Positions 42,703 through 52,373 are shown, counted from the stretch's first letter. The stretch is 64,000 nucleotides of DNA from Clostridium_AT stratigraminis (GCF_045310675.1 NZ_JBJHZZ010000015.1:6366-70365), one strand, 5' to 3'. Translations and numbers: made by a program. Notes: generated by a model from the sequence alone, not told the origin.

Positions 42703-42728
42703 AAACAATTACTAATTGTTTAGCTTGT
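42703..42728. repeat. AAACAATTACTAATTGTTT hairpin
   Basis: A short AT-rich palindrome in the amt leader. Related AATT-centred hairpins occur at about 42748-42765, 55043-55065 and 60821-60837. It looks like a small dispersed element. Confidence 0.45.
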
Positions 42729-42794
42729 TGTATTTTACTTTTGCCCTAACAATTATTAATTAGGGATTTGAATTATTATTGCAATTATATAATC

Positions 42795-42810
42795 AGCAAT
42801 TATTGTGCCA
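42795..42810 (-). promoter_or_regulatory. sigma-54 promoter of amt
   Basis: On the minus strand TGGCAC, AATAA, TTGCT: a perfect match to the -24/-12 consensus TGGCAC-N5-TTGC(A/T). Transcription would start near 42783, about 113 bases before the amt ATG. It requires an activator ATPase; the one encoded at 43026-44378 is the obvious candidate. Confidence 0.85.
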
Positions 42811-42979
42811 AGAGAAAAGGCTTACAATATATGCTAACAGAGGTTTATTTTAGATTGTTTATTTTTACATTCCTAAAACTTTACGTTATTTCTATAGAAT
42901 TTTAACTGAAAATAGATGAATAATAGTCATAACATTGATTTTATTTGTTCATGAGTTTAAATTTGTATATAAAATAAGT
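42811..42979. other. upstream activating region of amt
   Basis: About 170 AT-rich bases lie between the sigma-54 promoter and the activator gene's terminator, where enhancer sites for the activator would be expected. A short inverted repeat ATGAATAATAGTCAT (about 42915-42930) is the only candidate I see. Confidence 0.3.
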
Positions 42980-43014
42980 GGGACAAAGTTGCACACTAGC
43001 GCCAACTTTGTCCC
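42980..43014 (-). terminator. terminator of the response-regulator gene
   Basis: GGGACAAAGTTG (42980-42991) and CAACTTTGTCCC (43003-43014) form a perfect 12-bp stem with an 11-base loop, 11 bases after the stop codon. Confidence 0.8.
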
Positions 43015-43025
43015 TATAAATAAAC

Positions 43026-44378
43026 TTATATATTATATTTTAAAATTTTTCTATGAAGGGATCTTCTGCTTATACCTAGTATCTCTGAAGCCTTTGTCCT
43101 GTTCCCGCTGCTCTCCTTAAGGGCTTTTAAAATTACTTCCTTCTCTGTATCATCTAAGGCTTCTTCAAGCTTTGAAATCTCCTCATCAGCTTCTTTAAGT
43201 TCCTGAAAGCGAGAAATATTTAATGGCAAATCTTCTACACCTATATTAGTCTTTGGTGTAATAACTACACATCTTTCAATTATATTCTGAAGTTCTCTAA
43301 TATTCCCCGGCCAATTATATGCCATTAGCTTAGATAAAGCCTCTTCACTTATGCTCTTTGGAGCCCTTCCCGATATATCCGAGGACTTGTTTAAAAAACT
43401 TAAGACAAGCATAGGTATATCTTCTTTTCTTTCCCTTAATGGAGGCATATTAATTGGCACCACATTCAGCCTATAATATAAGTCTTCTCTAAAGCTTCCT
43501 TCCTTAACTAATTCCTCTAAATTCTTATTTGTAGCTGCTATTATTCTAACATCCACTTTAATAGTCTTAGTTCCTCCAAGCCTCTCAAATTCTTTCTCCT
43601 GAAGTATTCTTAATAGCTTAACCTGTACTCCAAGTGTAATATCGCCTATTTCATCTAAAAATATAGATCCGCCAGAAGCTAATTCAAACTTTCCTGGTTT
43701 TCTTATAACAGCCCCTGTAAATGCCCCTTTCTCATAGCCAAACAGCTCACTTTCAAGCAGGTTTTCAGGTATTGCTGCACAATTTACTTTAACAAAAAGC
43801 ATGTGACTTCTTGAGCTGTAATTATGCAGGGTTTCAGCAGCCAGCTCCTTACCGGTTCCTGTTTCCCCATAGAGCATTACAGTTGCTCTTGTATCGGCAA
43901 TCTGCTTTATCATATCTATAACATTAAGCATTGCAGCGCTTTCACTCTCAAGTTTATTTTTAGTATTTTTTATATCCTTTTGAAGCGCCTGACTTCTTAT
44001 TAGAACCTCATCCTTATCAGAAGTTAAATTACGAAGTGCTTCTATTACTTCTTCTATATCAAAGGGTTTTGTAATATAATCCTTTGCACCCATTCTTAAG
44101 GCTTCAATGGCTGTATCTACAGTAGCAAAGGCAGTAATCAAAATCACCTTGATAAAGGGTGCCACCTTTCCTATATTTTTTAAAAGCTCTATTCCACTCA
44201 TACCTGGCATTTTTATGTCAGATATAACTATATCAATATCATAATTGTCTATTATGTAAAGAGCCTCTTCCCCATTATGTGCCATATGAGTCTCATAACC
44301 TTCTTTGACTAAAACTTTATTTAATAGCCTTGTAACATTTTCTTCATCATCTACAATTAGTATCGAATAATTTTTCAT
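43026..44378 (-). CDS. sigma-54-dependent response regulator (NtrC family)
   Basis: A 450-aa activator in three parts. The receiver (about 1-120) has D54 as the phospho-acceptor (VISDIKMPGMSG) and K104 region DYITKPF. The AAA+ domain (about 145-375) has Walker A GETGTGKE, the sigma-54-contacting loop GYEKGAFTGAV and Walker B GGSIFLDEIGD. The Fis-type helix-turn-helix (about 405-450) shows NRTKASEILGISRRSLHRKI. It opens sigma-54 promoters when phosphorylated. The partner kinase is the adjacent upstream gene (15 bases apart). The next gene downstream, amt, has a sigma-54 promoter, so amt is a probable target. Confidence 0.95.
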   Translation of the reverse strand: MKNYSILIVDDEENVTRLLNKVLVKEGYETHMAHNGEEALYIIDNYDIDIVISDIKMPGMSGIELLKNIGKVAPFIKVILITAFATVDTAIEALRMGAKDYITKPFDIEEVIEALRNLTSDKDEVLIRSQALQKDIKNTKNKLESESAAMLNVIDMIKQIADTRATVMLYGETGTGKELAAETLHNYSSRSHMLFVKVNCAAIPENLLESELFGYEKGAFTGAVIRKPGKFELASGGSIFLDEIGDITLGVQVKLLRILQEKEFERLGGTKTIKVDVRIIAATNKNLEELVKEGSFREDLYYRLNVVPINMPPLRERKEDIPMLVLSFLNKSSDISGRAPKSISEEALSKLMAYNWPGNIRELQNIIERCVVITPKTNIGVEDLPLNISRFQELKEADEEISKLEEALDDTEKEVILKALKESSGNRTKASEILGISRRSLHRKILKYNI

Positions 44379-44393
44379 TACTGCACCGTCCTA

Positions 44394-46103
44394 TTAATTA
44401 TCCTCCGGAAGTTTTATTATAAACTTACTTCCTTTCCCTGGTATGCTTTCTACCTCAATTATTCCCCTGTGATTCTCTACTATTCTGGAACAGATGGCAA
44501 GCCCAAGTCCTATGCCTTTATCTTTGGTGGTAAAATAAGGCTCAAATATTTTTTTCACATTTTCATGAGATATTCCTTGTCCAGTATCGCTTATCTCTAT
44601 TTCAACCATAGATAATATTTGATTATTAAGAGTAGATATTGTTAGTTCTCCACCTTGAGGCATTGACTGCACCCCATTGATTACTATATTTAATACGACC
44701 TGCTTCATTTGCTCAAAATCAGCATTTATAAGAGGAAGTTCTCCAAAATTAATATTAAGTTTTATATTATCAAAGGTATTATCCCTTTTAATTAAGAGGA
44801 TAACTTCTTTAACAATATCATTTATATCATATTTTTCAAGTTTAAGCTCATTTGGTCTTGCAAAGGCTAAAAATCTATCAATAATATTGTTTAATCTATC
44901 CACTTCAGAGCTTATTACAGCCATGTCTGAATATAGTTCACTATCCTTATTAAGTTCAGACATAATATACTGAGCATAACCCTTTATAGATGTAAGTGGG
45001 TTTCTAATTTCATGTGCCATACCAGCTGAAAGTGCTCCAAGTGCCTCCAGACTCTTAGCTCTAGTTACGCTTTCCTCTAATTTTTCTAACATTTTATTAA
45101 AGGATTCTGCCAGGCTTCCTATTTCGTCTTTGCTTTGGATATTAATATTCTGACCCATATCACCCTCAGCAATATTTTGAGTTTCCTTTACTAAATTTTT
45201 TATTGGCATTGCTATTTTTCTTGAAAGTATAGCTACTAGTACAAAAACTATTGCCACAGATATCATAAGAACTATAATAGTATAGGTTCTAAGCCTATAG
45301 GCAACTTCATAGGCTTCACTTACTGGCTCTTCCACTACCACATACCAATTGTTTTTTTGTGTATCGTATTTATTTATACCATAAAGAGCAGAAAAATATT
45401 GAACATTATTATGAGTGGTATAAAAAGAAGCATATTTGCTATTATTAAGAGCTTTAATAACCTCCAGACTATTAAAGGGATGATTAATATAGTTACCTTT
45501 GCTGTCTACTAAGAAAGCATAGCCCTTTTCACCAAGACGAACATTGCTTATTATATCTAAAATAGCATTAAAGTTCATTCTCTCAACTACTGCTCCCTTT
45601 ATCTTATCTTTGTCATCCATTATTGGAGCAGCATAATAAACCCCGTAGGATTTTGTGTCCTGAAAATATGTGAAATCTGAAACAAAGCTCTTTCCCTTTA
45701 AAACCTCTCCTAAAAAGCTTTCATAGCCATTATCAGCTTTTAAGTTTCCTGAATAAGCCAAAACCTTTCCCTCTAAATTTGTCACTAAAATATAATCATA
45801 GGCCTTATAAGCATTTCTTACACTATCTAAATAGCTATTCATAAGATCATTGCTTGCTTCTTTATTTTTAAGCAGTGGAGAATTCACCATTACCTGTATA
45901 TCTCCATACCTTTCAAACATATATCTTTCAATCTTATTAGAGGTTTCCTCTGCTAAGGTTATAAATTCTTTCTCCTTAGAAAGGTTTATTGCCTCTTTTG
46001 TGCTTTTAAAGAACAAGAACCCTACTGTAACAAAGAGAACAGTAGAGAGGATAATAAAAAACATCATAATTTTAATTTGAATAGAATTTTTTCCTAAGTT
46101 CAT
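44394..46103 (-). CDS. sensor histidine kinase with extracellular Cache domain
   Basis: A 569-aa membrane kinase. TM1 lies at about 9-31 and an extracellular double-Cache sensor at about 35-265 (RNAYKAYDYILVTNLEGKVL, VYYAAPIMDDKDKIKGAVVE, GEKGYAFLVDSKGNYINHPF). TM2 lies at about 273-296 and is followed by HAMP. The HisKA H-box is GMAHEIRNPLTSIKGY. The ATPase domain has the N, G1 and G2 boxes (ISDTGQGIS, KGIGLGLAI). It detects a small extracellular ligand and phosphorylates the adjacent NtrC-type regulator. The ligand is unknown; amino acids or carboxylates are common for this fold. Start at 46103. Confidence 0.93.
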   Translation of the reverse strand: MNLGKNSIQIKIMMFFIILSTVLFVTVGFLFFKSTKEAINLSKEKEFITLAEETSNKIERYMFERYGDIQVMVNSPLLKNKEASNDLMNSYLDSVRNAYKAYDYILVTNLEGKVLAYSGNLKADNGYESFLGEVLKGKSFVSDFTYFQDTKSYGVYYAAPIMDDKDKIKGAVVERMNFNAILDIISNVRLGEKGYAFLVDSKGNYINHPFNSLEVIKALNNSKYASFYTTHNNVQYFSALYGINKYDTQKNNWYVVVEEPVSEAYEVAYRLRTYTIIVLMISVAIVFVLVAILSRKIAMPIKNLVKETQNIAEGDMGQNINIQSKDEIGSLAESFNKMLEKLEESVTRAKSLEALGALSAGMAHEIRNPLTSIKGYAQYIMSELNKDSELYSDMAVISSEVDRLNNIIDRFLAFARPNELKLEKYDINDIVKEVILLIKRDNTFDNIKLNINFGELPLINADFEQMKQVVLNIVINGVQSMPQGGELTISTLNNQILSMVEIEISDTGQGISHENVKKIFEPYFTTKDKGIGLGLAICSRIVENHRGIIEVESIPGKGSKFIIKLPEDN

Positions 46104-46177
46104 GATAAATCCTCAAATTCATTTATTTGTTCATATTTTACCACATTTAATATATTTTAAAGAAGCTTTATAAAAAT

Positions 46178-46212
46178 AAAGATGACTGCAAGGCAATCAT
46201 CTTTACTTTATA
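46178..46212 (-). terminator. terminator of the cell-wall glycosidase gene
   Basis: AAAGATGACTGC (46178-46189) pairs with GGCAATCATCTTT (46192-46204) with one bulge; on the minus strand it is followed by TATTTTTAT. Confidence 0.75.
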
Positions 46213-46251
46213 GATTAGCTAGGTATAAACTTACGTTGTTTATCACTTATA

Positions 46252-48159
46252 TTAATTTAATTTTGTTTTAATGCTTGTCCAATAATCTGCATTTTCAAGT
46301 CCAAGTCTCCATATAGCAATACCACCTAAATTGTTATTATTTACTATGTCCAACTTATAGGCAATGCTTGTACTATTCTCAAACCAAACACTATGGTAAA
46401 TAGAAGATTTATCAGTATAATTGAAATAATTGGTATCTGAAACTGGATCCCATTTAATTTGTGCTCCATAGCTTTCTGCTAAATTATACATTGAATCTAC
46501 TCCATAAGCCTTAGCAGAAGCTCCATTTGAAGGCCAATCATAGCCATAAGCAGCAAGTCCTAATAATATTTTTTCACTAGGAATATTTTTTACTGCGTAA
46601 TTTACTACACTTTGTACCCAGCCTTCAGATGCAATAGGTCCTGGTGCTCCGCCCGCATAGTGCTCATCATAGGTCATAATTACAACTTCATCAGAATTAT
46701 TAGCAAGTGCTGCATAATCAAAAGCCCCTGCCCAGCCATCAGTCAGGCTTTCTACTGTTTTAGCCGGTACAGCAATAGTTACCTTATAGCCTTGTGGATG
46801 AAGAACATTATAAAGCTCTCTCATAAAGGTTGTTAAATAAACTCTGTCTGAGGAATATATCCCCTCAAAATCTATATTAACTCCTTTAAAATTGTTTACA
46901 CGAATTGCATTGGAAATATTATTAATTAAATTTGCTCTGTTAGCTGAATTTTCTAGAAGAGTTTTCGCAATGCTTCCATCAAAGTTATTAGCCACCATAG
47001 CATAAGTATCTATATTCTTACTATTTGCATAACTAATTTGATCTGCCGGTAAAAGTCCTGTTAAATTTCCAGTTCCATCAGTGTTATAGGTATCAGTAGC
47101 AATCTGATCTATTACATCGGAATGTGCTGCTATTGAATTATAGGAGGAGCTGTCTCCAGGATAATAATATGTTGCATAGCCTAAAACAACTTTAGAGTAA
47201 GGCTCATGCAAAAAGGTATTAACAATAGCATCAGAGACAACAGCCGTTCCCCCAAGTACCTTTAAGGCTGAAATATTATAATACTCTGACTTAATGAAAC
47301 TATATGTATTATAATCAGTACCATCAGTTAAAACTAAAGGCGAAGAAGTTAATGCCGCTGCTGCAGATCCTGATATTGCGTCTGCAAAGTCATTTCCTGT
47401 ACTTATATAAACCTTATTGAAGTTTATAGTATCTGAGAACTCCTTAATTACAGCCAAATTTGTTTCATACCTGTTAACTCCGGCTAATCTCTTATAAGCG
47501 CCTAACGAGGCTGCTGCACTATCACTAATTACCCCACTTCCACCTATAACATATTTTTCTCCACTGCTATTTAAGGCAAGATTTTTTATATTTGAAGGCA
47601 TTGTATTAGAGTTTGATAATAGAATAGGCATTTGCTTTGCTGCAGCTATTGGCGCAATTGACAAGGCATCGGGGAAATTTTCTCCTGATGCTATAGCAAT
47701 CCCATTGCTTGTACCAATTATCTGAGCTACTTTAGCACTAGTTTCATACCTATCCTGCCCCTGTATTCTTGTACTTTGAATATTCAGGCCATTGAGTACA
47801 CTTTCTGCAGCTGAGGATATTACTCCAGTACCACCAACAATAAATACTTTTTTGGCACCAAGTCTTTGAATTTCGGCTACTACATTAGTAGGAATTGCAG
47901 CATTTCGAGTTAATAATATAGGTGCATCATATTTCTTAGCTAAGGGTGCAGCACATAGAGCATCTGGGAAATCTTCTCCTGTTGCAATAACTACGTAATC
48001 TGAGCTTTGCCAGGAGTCCTGTGAAACCTTTATTGCCGTCTCATATCTATCCATTCCCGAAAGTCTAATGGCAATTGGTGCAGCTAAAGCCTTATACGGA
48101 ACAAGCTGTGCTGAAATACACAATGCCATAGCTGCTAATATCATTTTTCTTTTTACCAT
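46252..48159 (-). CDS. cell-wall-binding (CWB2 x3) glycoside hydrolase family 18 protein
   Basis: A 635-aa exported protein. A signal peptide (about 1-26) is followed by three tandem cell-wall-binding type 2 repeats (about 30-310; recurring RYETAIKVSQ, DFPDALCAAPLA, VFIVGGTGVIS). The C-terminal GH18 (about 320-635) has a catalytic-region NFKGVNIDFEGI, where the acid glutamate of DxxDxDxE is kept (IDFE), and MTYDEHYAGGAPGP and GLAAYGYDW barrel strands. CWB2 repeats anchor proteins to anionic cell-wall polymers in clostridia. The GH18 part resembles spore or cell-wall hydrolases of the YdhD/CotE type. It probably acts on peptidoglycan or chitin-like bonds at the surface. Confidence 0.9.
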   Translation of the reverse strand: MVKRKMILAAMALCISAQLVPYKALAAPIAIRLSGMDRYETAIKVSQDSWQSSDYVVIATGEDFPDALCAAPLAKKYDAPILLTRNAAIPTNVVAEIQRLGAKKVFIVGGTGVISSAAESVLNGLNIQSTRIQGQDRYETSAKVAQIIGTSNGIAIASGENFPDALSIAPIAAAKQMPILLSNSNTMPSNIKNLALNSSGEKYVIGGSGVISDSAAASLGAYKRLAGVNRYETNLAVIKEFSDTINFNKVYISTGNDFADAISGSAAAALTSSPLVLTDGTDYNTYSFIKSEYYNISALKVLGGTAVVSDAIVNTFLHEPYSKVVLGYATYYYPGDSSSYNSIAAHSDVIDQIATDTYNTDGTGNLTGLLPADQISYANSKNIDTYAMVANNFDGSIAKTLLENSANRANLINNISNAIRVNNFKGVNIDFEGIYSSDRVYLTTFMRELYNVLHPQGYKVTIAVPAKTVESLTDGWAGAFDYAALANNSDEVVIMTYDEHYAGGAPGPIASEGWVQSVVNYAVKNIPSEKILLGLAAYGYDWPSNGASAKAYGVDSMYNLAESYGAQIKWDPVSDTNYFNYTDKSSIYHSVWFENSTSIAYKLDIVNNNNLGGIAIWRLGLENADYWTSIKTKLN

Positions 48160-48404
48160 TCATGCCCTCCTATCATAACATTTAATAAGATTCATTAAAT
48201 AATACCAAGGGATTATACGTATATTATCATATTTTTTAGGGATAAAATCATCATGAAATATATTCCAGCAAGGCTATTAGCCTACAAAATAAAGCCTTTA
48301 AATAAGTATGATTGAAACCTTATAATTTATTTTCTTAATAAGGTAACAATAGCTACTACTGAAAATATAATATTAATGTAGGTAATTTTTTTGGAGGGTT
48401 ATTA

Positions 48405-48851
48405 ATGTATTATAGGTTCCCAGAAGAGGATATCAATGATGAATTAGATATCAATGCAGATCTAGACCGCCGCAGAACAAGCGACCATCACCATCATATG
48501 GACTGTAATATGCCAATGCCTTATATGATGGAACCAATGTATATGTGCCCATATATGCACATGTGCCCTATGATGTACAACGCAAATCCAATGATGATGG
48601 AAAATAATCAAATGCCAATGGGCCATAAAATAAACTATGATATGGATGAATACTCAGATGATGATATGATGTCAAGACAACGTCGTCCATACCACCACAT
48701 GCATCCATATTACCCATATCATCCTTATTTCCCAATGCATCCAATGCACCCTATGCACCCTATGCATCCACATCATCCAATGCACCCGATGCATCCTATG
48801 CATCCACAACATCCAATGCATCATCATATGGGAAGGGATGAAGTAGAGTAA
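48405..48851 (+). CDS. Met/His/Pro-rich low-complexity protein
   Basis: A 148-aa protein. The N-terminal third is acidic (FPEEDINDELDINADL). The centre is Met/Tyr/Cys-rich (PMYMCPYMHMCPMMY). The C-terminus is a tandem run of MHP and HPMHP units (about 98-142). There is no signal peptide. Met/His clusters bind copper, nickel or other soft metals, and similar proteins are found in spore coats, so either a metal store or a spore surface protein is plausible. I recognise no named family. The ribosome site GGAGGG lies before ATG 48405, and a terminator follows. Confidence 0.75.
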   Translation: MYYRFPEEDINDELDINADLDRRRTSDHHHHMDCNMPMPYMMEPMYMCPYMHMCPMMYNANPMMMENNQMPMGHKINYDMDEYSDDDMMSRQRRPYHHMHPYYPYHPYFPMHPMHPMHPMHPHHPMHPMHPMHPQHPMHHHMGRDEVE

Positions 48852-48857
48852 AATAAT

Positions 48858-48910
48858 GGCATCCACATGACTTGTTACTTATTTAACAAGTCATATGGAT
48901 GCCTAATTTT
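48858..48910 (+). terminator. terminator after the Met/His-rich gene
   Basis: GGCATCCA...GACTTGTTA pairs with TAACAAGTC...TGGATGCC over about 19 bp with one mismatch (48858-48903), followed by TAATTTT. Confidence 0.8.
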
Positions 48911-48916
48911 ATCTTC

Positions 48917-49075
48917 TTAACTTTTATCCTCTACTGCCTTTTCTTCCACCTTTTCTAAATAATCTGTCTGACTTACAATATTATTTTCAAATTGTTTTAC
49001 TGCATCTCTTGTAAAATTCCCCAGTGTTTTTGCATTAACTTCACTTAAATCTTTAAAATCATCTTTTTTACTCAA
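48917..49075 (-). CDS. small acidic protein, 52 aa
   Basis: A short frame below usual cut-offs, starting TTG 49075: MSKKDDFKDLSEVNAKTLGN, then FTRDAVKQFENNIVSQ, ending EKAVEDKS. It is helical, charged and soluble. The upstream GGACGGTGA could be the ribosome site. It lies alone between the Met/His-rich gene (convergent) and the fibronectin-propeller gene. The phased codons and lack of shadowing genes favour a real gene; the function is unknown. Confidence 0.5.
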   Translation of the reverse strand: MSKKDDFKDLSEVNAKTLGNFTRDAVKQFENNIVSQTDYLEKVEEKAVEDKS

Positions 49076-49177
49076 GCTGCTTCACCGTCCAATTTTTAAG
49101 TTTTTAAGTTGCTTAGATATAATATGTGATAGAAGCTTAAATTTATTCGTAAGAAAATTATTGCACCAAACTATATT

Positions 49178-50680
49178 CTACATTTCTCCAATATCAAATG
49201 ATTTATCTTCTAAATCATCTTTTATTTTAATTACTTCAACTCTTTCTGATGCATTTCCATAAATAAAGGCATAATTATCAATAATATTTATGCTGCTATA
49301 ATAAATATCTGTAACTTTTGATTGTTTCTTTCCATCTATATCAGATTTAAATACCATTTGTGAATTGCCTATGCGTAAATTATATATCAAGGTATCTTTT
49401 CCAATATTGAAGCTTGTTACTCCATAATCAATTACTTTAATACAGTCACTACCATCCTTTTTCATTCTATAAAGCGGAGAGTTTTTATCACCTAAGTCTG
49501 TGAAATATATCCAATCTTCATATATAATTATTTTGGAGGTTCTTTTATCCGTTAATTTTGTATTGTTGCTTCCATCAGTTTTAATCTTATATATTCTGTT
49601 TTTATCAGATATATTAGAATAATATATCCAATCATCTTCAATATTTATACTTCCAGCTGGTACATTGGTTAATTTTTCAGTTTTTAAACTCATAAGATTT
49701 ATCTTATTAATACCTTTATCATCATAGTAAAGCCAATTACCTTTAATTGTAAAACCATATAAAAGCCCTGTTATGATTTCTTTATATCCACTACCATCAG
49801 TGTTGATTTTACAAACTGAAAAACCACTTGAAAAGTTTAGAAAATATATCCGATTATCAACTACATTTATATCTTGAATACTACCATCAAATAACTTTTT
49901 TAATGAAGTCCCATCTTTGCGTACTTTATATAGACTATTAAAGCCTGCTGATTTATTTACAAAGTAAATCCATTCACCTTGCTCTGCAGCATAACCATCA
50001 TTTTCTATATTGTTGCCGCTATTCCCCATTTCATTTACCTTTTCTCGTGTAATTACTTCAATAGCTTCCGAAAAATTGCCTTCTCCATTTTTATCTACTG
50101 CAGTTATTTTATAATTATATTTAGATGTTGACTTCAATTTAGTATCTAAATATGTGCTATCTTTTGATTCACCAACTTTTTTAAAATCTCCTTTATCCTC
50201 ATCTTTCCTATAAATTATATATTTATCTATATTGTTTACAGGTCCCCATTTTATTTTAACATTATCAAAGGTATAAGATTCAATAACCAGATTAGTTGGA
50301 GAACCTGGTAATTTTTTAGTATATACTCCAATTGATGAAGATAGCTTTCCTTCTTCCCCATTAATAATTGCGGAAACCTTATACCAATATTTATAATCAG
50401 GATTCAAATTATAGTCTGTAAATTTATTCTCTTTAACAGTAGCTATCTTGCTATACTCTCCATTTTCTTGATCTAATTTATAAATATTGTATATTGTTGC
50501 TCCTTTAGATGACTTCCAAGTAATACTTATTTCTTTTGCTTTTATATTTTCGGCTTTTAATCTTGGAATAGGTGAAAAAAAATAAGTAAAAAGCCACATT
50601 ATTACGCAAAATAATACAACTATAGTAAAACCAATATAATATTTCTTCTTATTGTTAAATAAAGAAAAGTAATTTTTCAT
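49178..50680 (-). CDS. membrane-anchored fibronectin-III / beta-propeller protein
   Basis: A 500-aa protein. An N-terminal membrane anchor (about 14-33, YYIGFTIVVLFCVIMWLFTY) is followed by two fibronectin type III domains (about 38-215; ITWKSSKGATIYNIYKL and IKWGPVNNIDKYIIYRK). A six-bladed propeller of the DUF5050 type then runs to the end (about 230-495), with repeats such as GEWIYFVNKSAGFNSLYKVR and DDWIYYSNISDKNRIYKIKT. It is likely exposed on the cell surface and probably binds proteins or glycans. The start at 50680 is preceded by AGGAGTGCATCAA. No operon partner is evident. Confidence 0.85.
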   Translation of the reverse strand: MKNYFSLFNNKKKYYIGFTIVVLFCVIMWLFTYFFSPIPRLKAENIKAKEISITWKSSKGATIYNIYKLDQENGEYSKIATVKENKFTDYNLNPDYKYWYKVSAIINGEEGKLSSSIGVYTKKLPGSPTNLVIESYTFDNVKIKWGPVNNIDKYIIYRKDEDKGDFKKVGESKDSTYLDTKLKSTSKYNYKITAVDKNGEGNFSEAIEVITREKVNEMGNSGNNIENDGYAAEQGEWIYFVNKSAGFNSLYKVRKDGTSLKKLFDGSIQDINVVDNRIYFLNFSSGFSVCKINTDGSGYKEIITGLLYGFTIKGNWLYYDDKGINKINLMSLKTEKLTNVPAGSINIEDDWIYYSNISDKNRIYKIKTDGSNNTKLTDKRTSKIIIYEDWIYFTDLGDKNSPLYRMKKDGSDCIKVIDYGVTSFNIGKDTLIYNLRIGNSQMVFKSDIDGKKQSKVTDIYYSSINIIDNYAFIYGNASERVEVIKIKDDLEDKSFDIGEM

Positions 50681-51362
50681 ATTTGATGCACTCCTAATTT
50701 ATAAGCATTATATGTTCCACTCTTTTCTACTGCGTTAATCTTTTGTTTCATCAATGCTTTCCCCTTTATTCAATAAATTTTAAATAATTAATATATCCTA
50801 TAGGCTTGTTTACATTTTTTACAATCGAGTATCATCTTTTATATAATCATTAATTCAAAATAAAGATAAGCCATTCTATGCCGTAATATTAGTTTTCAAA
50901 GAACATTATTCTTATTAAATTATCGGTAGACTTTATGCAATTCTTTACAATTAATCATTATCTATTATATCTCAGCTGAGTTTTACACCCGTGGGTATGT
51001 GACATATGTCGTTAACTGTCTCATTCATGCAGCATCTGCCTAGTTCCGGGATACTTAATTAAAACTATGATTATGCTTAAATTTATAAAAATGTAATATT
51101 GACAGAATAATGGAAAGGTGATACATTTAAATCATAAGTAGTAAGTAGTAAGTAATTGGCAAAAATATACTTTTAGAAATTTGTTAATTAGCCGGTAAAT
51201 GTCCTAAATGGACATTTACGAGCAATTATCGAGGTCAAAGTCCTAAATGGACTTTGACGGGCAGTTTGCGAGTGGAACGAGCGGTTTAAACTGCCCAGTG
51301 CCCGAAGGGGAACGAGGGAGCTTAATTGCTCAGTGTGACCACTAAAAGGAGGAATTAATATT
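50681..51362. other. intergenic region with hairpin repeats
   Basis: About 680 bases. The left part is AT-rich without features. The right part (51190-51350) holds two hairpins with TAAAT loops and a longer inverted region: GAGCAATT...AATTGCTC, and GGGCAGTTT...AAACTGCCC (about 51258-51300). It is more GC-rich than the surroundings and may mark the edge of an inserted segment carrying the next two genes. Confidence 0.5.
51195..51258. repeat. two tandem hairpins with TAAAT loops
   Basis: GTAAATGTCC-TAAAT-GGACATTTAC (51195-51219) and GTCAAAGTCC-TAAAT-GGACTTTGAC (51234-51258) each have a 10-bp perfect stem. The stems differ in sequence but keep pairing. A third member with the reverse-complement loop ATTTA lies at 55013-55037. 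Confidence 0.7.
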
Positions 51363-52355
51363 ATGGAACTTCGTTTTTCTCAGAACTTCTCACTGGTAGC
51401 ACTAAATGCACAAGACAGTCTTCATCTAACCAATGCAAAGAAAGTGGCTTTGCGCTGCATGGCTGCCGCTGCCATTTTAGAATTGTATCTGGAGCAAGGA
51501 TTTACTATTGATAAGGATATGGTTACTTTCAATAGGACGGATCTGGAGAGGCCTGAAGTCACTCTGTATCAAGAAACAGTTTTAAAAGCTGTTTTAGGCA
51601 GAAAGGACAGCTTAAGTGACACTCTTCCGCATTTACTCACCGTTGTCAGTAAATTATCAAGGAAATATTTATTAAAAATTGAGAGGGCCTATACAGATTC
51701 TCTTATTGGGGATCATGCTTTAGAAGAAATTCCGAATTTGCTCGGATGTGATTTACTGTTTGACACTGCTAGTGTATCAATAAAGGAATACCGCAGTAAT
51801 GAAGAATTATTTACAAAAGTAATTGAAAACCTTCGTGCTGAAACTCTGGAAGAAGGGATGATGACCGATGAGTCTATCTTCATGCTCTGGCTGATGCGGG
51901 AAAGCGGATGCTTTAATGATATCTTTTCCGATGAGGAATTGAAAAGGGTAAAAGTACGAATGAGTGAATTATTCGAAAACAGCAATTTGGCAAGAAAAGT
52001 TTTACCTGTTGCTATCCATAGTTCACTAGAAATAGGAATAAAGAAATTTCTTAGGCTGAAAAGAGCTGCTATGGGTACTCCTACGGGTACAGGTATCAAT
52101 TTTACTTTCCCTGTTTTTGAGCGTTCTCAATCTGTTTTTATCGAAACTGACGCTTATTTCGAAGGTAAGGAAGCACGATTGCGTGATGTACTGACACGGC
52201 TTAGGGAAAAGGGTCATAACTATACTGTTTTACGTGAAGGGACAGTGCCACTTATAAAAATAGATAATCTCATCTATGAAGCCGTGCCATCCGCAGTTAA
52301 TGGTGGTAGAATGCCAATTCACGGTGTCCGTTTAAGAATATATCCATTATACTAA
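51363..52355 (+). CDS. unknown 330-aa protein, weak GPP34-like N-terminus
   Basis: No sure family. The N-terminal 140 residues (FSLVALNAQDSLHLTNAKKV, CMAAAAILELYLEQGFTID) recall the GPP34/GOLPH3-type fold, by my own pattern recognition only. The C-terminal part (about 220-330) is basic with RLKRAAMGTPTGTGINFTFP. There is no signal peptide or membrane helix. Codon use is somewhat more GC-rich than in the neighbours. It has AAGGAGGAAT before ATG 51363. A MerR-type gene follows after 18 bases on the same strand, and a tRNA gene lies beyond, a setting typical of acquired DNA. Confidence 0.6.
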   Translation: MELRFSQNFSLVALNAQDSLHLTNAKKVALRCMAAAAILELYLEQGFTIDKDMVTFNRTDLERPEVTLYQETVLKAVLGRKDSLSDTLPHLLTVVSKLSRKYLLKIERAYTDSLIGDHALEEIPNLLGCDLLFDTASVSIKEYRSNEELFTKVIENLRAETLEEGMMTDESIFMLWLMRESGCFNDIFSDEELKRVKVRMSELFENSNLARKVLPVAIHSSLEIGIKKFLRLKRAAMGTPTGTGINFTFPVFERSQSVFIETDAYFEGKEARLRDVLTRLREKGHNYTVLREGTVPLIKIDNLIYEAVPSAVNGGRMPIHGVRLRIYPLY

Positions 52356-52373
52356 TGATTTGGAGGAATTTGT

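Noticed and set aside
48672..48866. Minus-strand frame of 64 codons rich in Met, His and Trp
   Set aside because: It is the antisense shadow of the Met/His/Pro repeat of the plus-strand gene.
51363..52355. Firm assignment to the GPP34/GOLPH3 family
   Set aside because: The similarity is a weak visual impression of the N-terminus only; no decisive motif was found.
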